64,000 nt of DNA, from NCBI GenBank assembly GCA_035559795.1, contig DATMAR010000003.1, positions 661,255 through 725,254 on the forward strand, in the 5' to 3' direction. Position 1 is the stretch's first letter. Each line of letters begins with the position of its first letter. This document shows positions 58,542 to 64,000 of the stretch, piece by piece. The position numbers and the translations under genes were made by a program. The notes under the pieces are model-generated. The model did no database searches and had not been told where the DNA came from. It was given only the letters and a program-made list of their open reading frames with translations. Source of the stretch: Fimbriimonadales bacterium. GTDB lineage: Bacteria > Armatimonadota > Fimbriimonadia > Fimbriimonadales > ATM1.

Positions 58542-58967
58542 ATGCCGGCAAGAAGCAAAGCACAGCAAAAGGCTGCGGGGATGGCGCTCGCAGCAAAGCG
58601 TGGCGAAATAGACGAATCGAAACTTGCAGGGGCAGCCCGACAAATGCACGATTCAATGACCGAAGAGCAATTGGAAGAATTGGCTTCTAAGGATGTCGAG
58701 GAATTACCTGCGAAAGTCACCAAAGAATCGAAAGAACCCGCAAAAGCAGAAGAAGTAGCGGGAGAAACTCTCGAAGTCGCACCGAAAAAAGCCATCAGCA
58801 AAGGCAGGGGAAGACCTGCAAAAAAGGCGGCGAAGAAAGCAGCGAAGAAAGCGGCAAAGAAAGTAGCGAAAAAAGCAGCGAAAAAGGCGACAAAAACGAG
58901 AGCAAAAAGTGTAGCGAAAACCAGAGCGGGAAAACGGAGCAAGAAAGCAAAGAAGAGCAGAAGATAA
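58542..58967 (+). CDS. DUF3008 protein with histone H1-like Lys/Ala tail
   Basis: A 141-residue basic protein. Residues 1-45 (SKAQQKAAGMALAAKRGEID, then GAARQMHDSMTEEQLEELAS) match the DUF3008 pattern of small stress-related proteins. The middle is acidic, and residues ~88-141 are KKAAKKAAKK-type repeats rich in Lys/Ala, like histone H1 C-terminal tails, the Hc1 family and AlgP. It probably binds nucleic acid as a nucleoid-associated protein. AAGGAGA precedes the ATG. A terminator follows. Confidence 0.82.
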   Translation: MPARSKAQQKAAGMALAAKRGEIDESKLAGAARQMHDSMTEEQLEELASKDVEELPAKVTKESKEPAKAEEVAGETLEVAPKKAISKGRGRPAKKAAKKAAKKAAKKVAKKAAKKATKTRAKSVAKTRAGKRSKKAKKSRR

Positions 58968-58997
58968 ACAATTTTCGTATTTCGACGCTGCGGAAGG

Positions 58998-59028
58998 AGC
59001 CCATGGAGTTTGGTGGGCTTCTTTTTTC
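58998..59028 (+). terminator. Intrinsic terminator after the H1-like gene
   Basis: AGCCCA (58998-59003) and TGGGCT (59014-59019) form a stem with a 10-nt loop, followed by TCTTTTTTCTT on the plus strand, about 30 nt after the stop codon. Confidence 0.75.
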
Positions 59029-59280
59029 TTATTTTTCTCTTACTGCTTTGCCAAGCGCTAAGCAGGGCTTATTGTTTTGTATAAACGTGGCGTTTGCTCG
59101 CGCTACTCATAGAGAACTCTATTTTTCTCGTACCAAGTCTTTTTCGAGAACATAACTCGCAAATTCGATTTGCCTACCCCCCTTAGAAAACATGCGGGAG
59201 AACACGCAGGCAAAAGCGTTGACTGTGCACGCTATGTAGAGGATGAAAAGGAGACCGCTACGAATGCCTTGCGATAGTCT

Positions 59281-59364
59281 GTGACGCTTTTGTGACGCTT
59301 TGTAGAAATAATGATTATTCAAAAGGGGTTATGACCTAAGTCATAAGGGCTTTTCCGATTGACA
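59281..59364 (+). promoter_or_regulatory. Regulatory region of the repeat-protein gene
   Basis: A tandem 11-mer TGTGACGCTTT occurs twice (59281-59302). A 7-4-7 palindrome TTATGAC-CTAA-GTCATAA covers 59330-59347, and TTGACA (59359-59364) could be a -35 box although the -10 match (around 59382) is poor. The remaining part of this 430-nt gap (59029-59280) holds a T-rich stretch and no gene I can support. Confidence 0.45.
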
Positions 59365-59399
59365 AAGAAAACCCCCAATACCGAATAGGAGAAGAACTT

Positions 59400-62162
59400 A
59401 TGAAAAACCTTTTGACAATATGCACAGCAATTGTCGCACTTATATCGGTTGTCATCAATTGGTCTGTATTGCATAGAGACGTTTCTGCACAAGAGCGAAC
59501 GTTGACGATGTTCGGCAGTGTAAAGGGGAAATCCGTCCCCGACGGCTATGCAGAGTTGGCGTTCAACTTCTTCGACAAAGACAGGGAGGTTCTTGCATAC
59601 CGGAGCATTTCAACTGCAGTGGTAGAGGATGGAACTTACACTGCGTCTTTGCCAGCGGATGGACTCACAGAAGGGAAAGAGTATTACGTTTTGGTGACAA
59701 TGCCGAACGTGGTTCCGGAGAGTCTTCAGGAGCAGCAGCGTGATGCTATAGGCGTCGTTTTGCTTCAGTCGGAGACACCAGGAATTCAGCAGACGGGTCA
59801 TGTGAACATATCGGGGACTCTGATTGCGGGCGCGATAAAGACGAATGCAATAAAGACGGATGTATTTTGGATGCCCACAGGAGCGGCTGCGGGTCGTGTT
59901 CTCACATCGGATGCTTCTGGAAATGGGACTTGGCAGGCACTTCCTCCTCCATCGGGAGCGGCTGGTGGCGATTTGTCCGGGACGTATCCTAATCCGTTGG
60001 TAGACGGTTTGCAGGGTAAAGCAGTTGCGAGCACTGCTCCGAGTTTAGGTCAGGTTCTGAAGTGGAATGGCAGTGCATGGTCGCCGGGTACCGACCTACA
60101 GGATGCCTTTTGGCAAGCCTCAGGAAACGACATCTTTTACAATGCAGGCAATGTGGGAATTGGCGTGAGTAGTCCTGCTTACCGCCTGCATGCGGTAACA
60201 GGTACCGGAGATCGCGCCATCTACGGGCTCCACACTGCTACCAGCGGTATCGCTTACGGGGTATATGGGCAAAGCGACAGCACATGGGGCACGGGCGTAT
60301 ATGGCTCAGCCAACGCCACGAGCGACACCAACTTCGGCGTGTATGGGAGAAGCTACAGCACCTCTGGCACGGGCGTGTATGGCTTAGCCAGTGCCACCAG
60401 CGGCACCAACTACGGCGTGATTGGGAAAAGCATTAGCACATCCGGGTACGGCGTGCTGGGCACTGCCACTGCCGAAAGCGGCACCACTTACGGTGTATAT
60501 GGGGTAAGTGACAGCACTTCCGGCAGAGGCGTCTTTGGCTGGGCGAACGCCACCAGCGGCACCAACTATGGGGTGTATGGGAGAAGCGACAGCCCCGATG
60601 GCTATGGAGGCTTCTTTATTGGACCCGGCTACTTCAGCGGCAACGTCGGCATCGGCACGACAACCCCGACCAACCTGCTCCACCTTCAGGGCGCTGGAAC
60701 GAACAGCGGAGGCGTGGCGGGCTTTGCGGAAGTGGTGCTGCGCGCACGCAATACGAACGCTAACTCCCCCACGGCTCTCTCCATTGATGCACAGACCGGT
60801 CAGGATGCTATTCTCTATTTAGCAGAGAATGGCGTAGCGCAGTGGAGCATTCGCAGTCATGCACTTAAAGACACGTTTGAGATTGGTCGGACATCCGTCC
60901 CTATGTTCACGATTGACAGCACTGGCGATGTGGGGATCGGCACGCTCCCCTTGTATCGCTTGCATGTGGAGACGGACGTCGAGGATCGGGCAATCTATGG
61001 GCATCAGAGTAACACCAACGGGTTCACCTACGGGGTGTATGGGCGAAGCGACAGTCCCGACGGCACGGGCGTGTTTGGCATAGCTACCGCCACAGGCGGC
61101 TTCGCCTACGGCGGGTATTTTGAAAGCGCCAGCACATCCGGCAGGGGTGTGGTTGGCAAAGCCACCGCCACCAGCGGGTTCACCTACGGGGTGAATGGGG
61201 AAAGCCACAGTCCCGACGGCTCGGGCGTGCATGGCTGGGCATATGCCACCAGCGGCGCGGCCGCCGGTGTGTATGGGCGAAGCTCTAGCCCCTCTGGCTG
61301 GGGGGTGAAAGGGGAAGCCTTACACAGCAGCGGCATCAACTACGGGGTGTATGGGGAAAGCTACAGCACCTCCGGCACGGGTGTGTATGGCTTAGCCAGC
61401 GGCTATAGCGGCTTTACCTACGGCGGTCGGTTTGAAAGCGAAAGCACCGACGGCAGGGGTGTGTTGGGCAATGCCACCCGCCCCGTCGGCGCTACTTACG
61501 GGGTGTATGGGCAAAGCATGAGCGCCGACGGCTATGGAGTCTTCGGCTGGAAACCCTCTGGAGGTTCCGGTTATGGCGTTTACTATGGGAACGGACTAGC
61601 AGGCTATGGCACCAAGTCGTTCCAGATGGACCACCCGCTCATGCCTGAAACCCACTACCTGAATCACTTCTGCACCGAAGGTCCGGAGCCTTACAACACT
61701 TATCGTGGAAATGTCGTCACGGACGCGAAGGGTTACGCCACTGTTACCCTTCCATCCTACTTCGAGAGCATCAACCGCGACCCCACCTATCATCTCACAG
61801 TGATAGATGATAGCGATGACTTCGTGCTGGCGAAAGTAGTGCGCGAAATTCAGAACAACCAATTCGTTATCCGCACGAGCAAGCCGAACGTAAAAGTCTC
61901 CTGGGAAGTGAAGGCGATTCGCAACGACCTTTGGGTTCAGAAGTATGGGTTCAAGACGGAACAGGAGAAACCTGAGGTGCATAAAGGCAAGTATCTGAGT
62001 CCCGAACTGTACGGGATGCCGAAGGAGTACGGAATTCACTACAACCCGGATGTAGAGGGAAGGGAACGAAGCGCGCGGAACGTCGAATCCCGCCGCGTTT
62101 CTGAGTCAACTCGTCCATCCGCATCAAGTCCTCGTCGCGTGCCCTCGCAGAAGACTCGCTAA
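59400..62162 (+). CDS. Large secreted repeat protein (YGVYG-type repeats)
   Basis: A 920-residue protein with a signal peptide (hydrophobic LLTICTAIVALISVVINW, then an Ala-Gln cleavage region). Residues ~35-130 look like a beta-sandwich domain. Then come GGDLSGTYPNPLVDGLQGKAV and NVGIGVSSPAYRLHA, typical of fibre/adhesin-like proteins. Two blocks of about 26-residue repeats (YGVYGRSDSTSGTGVYGLAS type, about 275-405 and 545-725) flank a second NVGIGTTTPTNLLHLQ segment. The C-terminal ~180 residues (FQMDHPLMPETHYLNHFC, then GNVVTDAKGYATVTLP) form a conserved domain of unknown function. It is likely a surface or extracellular fibre. Repeats use more GC-ending codons than the neighbours. Confidence 0.8.
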   Translation: MKNLLTICTAIVALISVVINWSVLHRDVSAQERTLTMFGSVKGKSVPDGYAELAFNFFDKDREVLAYRSISTAVVEDGTYTASLPADGLTEGKEYYVLVTMPNVVPESLQEQQRDAIGVVLLQSETPGIQQTGHVNISGTLIAGAIKTNAIKTDVFWMPTGAAAGRVLTSDASGNGTWQALPPPSGAAGGDLSGTYPNPLVDGLQGKAVASTAPSLGQVLKWNGSAWSPGTDLQDAFWQASGNDIFYNAGNVGIGVSSPAYRLHAVTGTGDRAIYGLHTATSGIAYGVYGQSDSTWGTGVYGSANATSDTNFGVYGRSYSTSGTGVYGLASATSGTNYGVIGKSISTSGYGVLGTATAESGTTYGVYGVSDSTSGRGVFGWANATSGTNYGVYGRSDSPDGYGGFFIGPGYFSGNVGIGTTTPTNLLHLQGAGTNSGGVAGFAEVVLRARNTNANSPTALSIDAQTGQDAILYLAENGVAQWSIRSHALKDTFEIGRTSVPMFTIDSTGDVGIGTLPLYRLHVETDVEDRAIYGHQSNTNGFTYGVYGRSDSPDGTGVFGIATATGGFAYGGYFESASTSGRGVVGKATATSGFTYGVNGESHSPDGSGVHGWAYATSGAAAGVYGRSSSPSGWGVKGEALHSSGINYGVYGESYSTSGTGVYGLASGYSGFTYGGRFESESTDGRGVLGNATRPVGATYGVYGQSMSADGYGVFGWKPSGGSGYGVYYGNGLAGYGTKSFQMDHPLMPETHYLNHFCTEGPEPYNTYRGNVVTDAKGYATVTLPSYFESINRDPTYHLTVIDDSDDFVLAKVVREIQNNQFVIRTSKPNVKVSWEVKAIRNDLWVQKYGFKTEQEKPEVHKGKYLSPELYGMPKEYGIHYNPDVEGRERSARNVESRRVSESTRPSASSPRRVPSQKTR

Positions 62163-62183
62163 GCGGAACTTGCATACTTATCA

Positions 62184-62204
62184 CACCGCCGCCGGAAGGC
62201 GGTG
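62184..62204. other. GC-rich hairpin after the repeat protein
   Basis: CACCGCC and GGCGGTG form a 7-bp stem with a 7-nt loop, 21 nt past the stop. There is no T-run, so termination is uncertain. The rest of the 299-nt gap to the next gene shows nothing I can identify. Confidence 0.4.
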
Positions 62205-62461
62205 CTGACTTCGGCGGCAGTTTGGGTCTTGCTTGCTTATGCGCTAAAGCATAAATGTCCTGCTAGTAAAAGAAAAAGTCTATAGCGAAAAAGTTTTGCA
62301 ACGGCTTGGGAAAGTATGAGGTTCTACAAACGCTGCCTTCTGAAAAGGACAACGGAAAAGCAACTGTATAATTTTTGTGATTCCTGAGCAGAAAAGAAAA
62401 TAAAGCTTCAGATAGCAAGCGAATCGCTGATACATTCTTAGAGTAATCTTCAAAAAACTCT

Positions 62462-62869
62462 ATGAGAAGAATATTGTTCGTCTGCGGGGAGAACGCTGGT
62501 AGGTCTCAGATGGCAGAGGCGTTTTTCAACAGATATTCCGAGCAAACAGATTATAAAGCGGAAAGTTGCGGAACAGTTCCTGCTGGGAAAATACATGCTA
62601 CGGTAATCGAAGCGATGGCGGAAAAAGGAATAGATCTTACCTCCGCTCATCCGAAACAATTCGATCCGAGCACATTGCATAACTATGACCGTATCATTTC
62701 TTTCGGTTGTTTAGTAAAAGCGACTTTACCGGCAGAGGTTCGGGAAAGAATCGAAGACTGGTACATAGAAGACCCGCGCGATAAACCTCTCGAGGAAGTG
62801 CGCAAAGTTCGCGACGAAGTGGAAAGAAGAGTCAAACTATTGATTGCAGAGTTACGTAGTTCGGCTTAG
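62462..62869 (+). CDS. ArsC-type low-molecular-weight phosphatase/arsenate reductase
   Basis: A 135-residue protein of the LMW protein tyrosine phosphatase fold. The P-loop is FVCGENAGRSQMAEAFF (C-x5-R, Cys 8), and EDWYIEDPRDKPLEEVRKVRDEVERRVKLLI gives the general-acid aspartate (D-P). The form CGENAGRSQ with ESCGTVPAGKIHATVIEAMAEKGIDL is typical of thioredoxin-linked arsenate reductases, but the second redox cysteine pair of classical ArsC is not evident (only SFGC), so a phosphatase role remains possible. No other ars genes adjoin it. Confidence 0.85.
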   Translation: MRRILFVCGENAGRSQMAEAFFNRYSEQTDYKAESCGTVPAGKIHATVIEAMAEKGIDLTSAHPKQFDPSTLHNYDRIISFGCLVKATLPAEVRERIEDWYIEDPRDKPLEEVRKVRDEVERRVKLLIAELRSSA

Positions 62870-63107
62870 AACTTGCTGATTAATATTCTTTTGCAGGTCG
62901 CAAAGTTTAGTTACTATTTTTAAAAATAAAATTTGCTCGTCGCAAACTTCTAAAAGCCAAAACTACTAACTCGCTACGAAGCGGAAAGGGGTGGATATTT
63001 TCGCTTGGATACTCGATTAGGAGTAACTATTGCCGGTAAATCGGAGTAGAAAAGAAAAAGGACAAAGCGTCCCTATTTAAATCTCACTCTTATAAGAGGT
63101 GGAGAAC

Positions 63108-63638
63108 ATGAAGAAGTTAATGTTACTGACAGGGGTCTGTTTCCTGACCATAGGATTTTCACCTATCAATAGCAACCCTATGGCAAACCGCCTCGTCAAG
63201 CAACTCGTGGCTGATGTCCCTCACAACGAGAAGGCATTTTCCGAGCTCATCGCTATGGGTAGAACCGCTGTTCCAGCGCTTATCAACGGAATGGCGAGTT
63301 ATGATGAGATGATTCGAACGCAATGTATGCGAGCGCTTGTGCGAATAGGCACACCAGCAGAGAGACCGTTGATGGATGCATTGAAAAATCGTCCGGAATG
63401 GCGCGTTCGAGCGTGGTCTGCTTTAGCATTGGGTGAAATGAAATCCAACGTTGCAGTGGACACACTCATAGACAGCCTGAGATATGACAACCATTGGTGG
63501 GTGCAATGCGAATCGGCACTCGCTTTAGGGAAAATCGGCAATGAGCGAGCAATCCCGGTTTTGGAAACCATTTCGCAAGACGGTGACGAACGTGTCAATT
63601 ATCGAGCGCGATTCGCTTTAGAGAAACTTCGAGAATAA
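63108..63638 (+). CDS. Secreted HEAT-repeat protein
   Basis: A 176-residue protein with a signal peptide (MKKLMLLTGVCFLTIGFSPI) followed by three to four HEAT/PBS-lyase-type helical repeats: AVPALINGMASYDEMIRTQCMRALVRIG, RVRAWSALALGEMKSNVAVDTLIDSL, WVQCESALALGKIGNERAIPVL and VNYRARFALEKL. It probably acts as a periplasmic or extracellular protein-binding scaffold. The ATG at 63108 has GGTGGAG upstream, better than the GTG nine bases earlier. A strong terminator follows. Confidence 0.83.
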   Translation: MKKLMLLTGVCFLTIGFSPINSNPMANRLVKQLVADVPHNEKAFSELIAMGRTAVPALINGMASYDEMIRTQCMRALVRIGTPAERPLMDALKNRPEWRVRAWSALALGEMKSNVAVDTLIDSLRYDNHWWVQCESALALGKIGNERAIPVLETISQDGDERVNYRARFALEKLRE

Positions 63639-63663
63639 AAAATTTCTTCGTTAGTTTTTCGTT

Positions 63664-63689
63664 AGCGGGTTTTTTCCCGCTATTTTTTT
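63664..63689 (+). terminator. Intrinsic terminator
   Basis: AGCGGG and CCCGCT pair around a T6 loop, followed by ATTTTTTT, 26 nt after the HEAT-repeat stop. Confidence 0.85.
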
Positions 63690-63720
63690 GTTTTGGGTAT
63701 GCAATCGAATTCAACTTTCT

Positions 63721-63796
<76 letters not shown>

Positions 63797-63833
63797 ACGA
63801 GGCGAGGCGCCGGAACGCGTCCGACGGGCCGTC

Positions 63834-63861
63834 ATTATATCGGCGGAGCCTCCGCGCGCAA
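63834..63861 (-). promoter_or_regulatory. tRNA promoter in the high-GC flank
   Basis: On the minus strand TTGCGC (63856-63861) and TATAAT (63834-63839), spacing 16 nt, upstream of the 5' half of tRNA-Lys. Confidence 0.6.
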
Positions 63862-63891
63862 GAGAAATTTCTGCAGCCGGCGGCCGGGCCT

Positions 63892-64000
63892 TCAGAACGA
63901 GCCGAGCGAGAACGTGAGCGCCACGTTCTGCGAGCGATCGCGCGGGTCGAAGTCGTAGTCGAGGTTCACCGCGAAGATCTCCCGCCGATCGTAAGGGTCG
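63892..64000 (-). CDS. C-terminus of an outer-membrane beta-barrel-like protein (partial)
   Basis: The last 35 residues of a protein running off the window: FAVNLDYDFDPRDRSQNVAL and then TFSLGSF. The alternating pattern and C-terminal Phe are typical of outer-membrane barrels recognised by BamA. Codons are almost all G/C-ending, in contrast to the rest of the window. It is likely from another genome joined here (see finding). Confidence 0.45.
   Translation of the reverse strand, partial: DPYDRREIFAVNLDYDFDPRDRSQNVALTFSLGSF

Noticed and set aside
59119..59322. Minus-strand frame of 67 codons upstream of the repeat-protein gene
   Set aside because: One hydrophobic stretch is present, but there is no ribosome-binding site or family match and the frame overlaps the putative regulatory repeats.

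Overview
The window is dense bacterial chromosome, about half G+C by eye, with short intergenic gaps and many operons whose genes overlap by the 4-nt ATGA or GTGA signature. The organism is a flagellated diderm. It has an L-ring and P-ring flagellar set (flgH, flgI) with motA/motB, lipid A and Kdo genes (lpxK, lpxL-like, waaA), heptosyltransferase-like enzymes, a lipoprotein and TatA. Isoprenoids come from the MEP pathway (dxs) and Fe-S clusters from a SUF system. The mixture, and the YGVYG-type repeat protein, would suit a deep-branching phylum such as Armatimonadota. That placement is inference; no 16S rRNA or universal marker set is present.

Layout. 0-5 kb: HD-domain gene, selA, tatA, then a hypothetical/PqqD-like/mini-permease/ATPase transport cassette. 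5-8 kb: motA, motB and a NifS-type desulfurase. 8-14 kb (minus): unknown gene, three GT9 glycosyltransferases, an LpxL-like acyltransferase and lpxK. 14-24 kb: tRNA-Lys(UUU), RNase G, aat, pcrA, dgt, a GT4 glycosyltransferase, an HTH protein, queA, a HAD hydrolase and a DUF2905 protein. 24-29.5 kb (plus): mtnA, a DUF374 acyltransferase, waaA, dxs. 29.5-32.4 kb (minus): dtxR-feoA-feoB, with feoB split in two genes. 32.5-34 kb: sufB. 34-43 kb: flgF-flgG-flgA-flgH-flgI-flgJ-flgN-flgK-flgL-fliW-csrA. 43-46 kb: an ABC exporter with unusual N-terminal domains and a membrane protein. 46-52.4 kb: sufC-sufD-sufS-sufU-sufT-rrf2-sufA-moeA. 52.4-58 kb: a gene-free structured region, a lipoprotein, a nucleotidyltransferase, uppP, a MraY/WecA-like transferase and dCMP deaminase. 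58-63.7 kb: tRNA-Leu, a DUF3008/histone-H1-like protein, a large repeat protein, an ArsC-like phosphatase and a HEAT-repeat protein.

The observations I consider strongest: (1) a roughly 375-nt gene-free segment (about 52,470-52,848, minus strand) folds into at least nine hairpins, three with GNRA loops, behind a plausible promoter. It looks like a large structured non-coding RNA that I cannot assign to a family. (2) FlgA carries an N-terminal domain clearly related to the FlgG encoded just upstream. (3) The right end is probably a chimeric join: the last tRNA-Lys(CUU) has non-complementary acceptor strands and the sequence beyond it switches to very high G+C. (4) G6/C6 runs encoding Gly-Gly and Pro-Pro are strikingly frequent. 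(5) A candidate small RNA with GGA in its loops lies at 57,981-58,074, in a genome that encodes CsrA.
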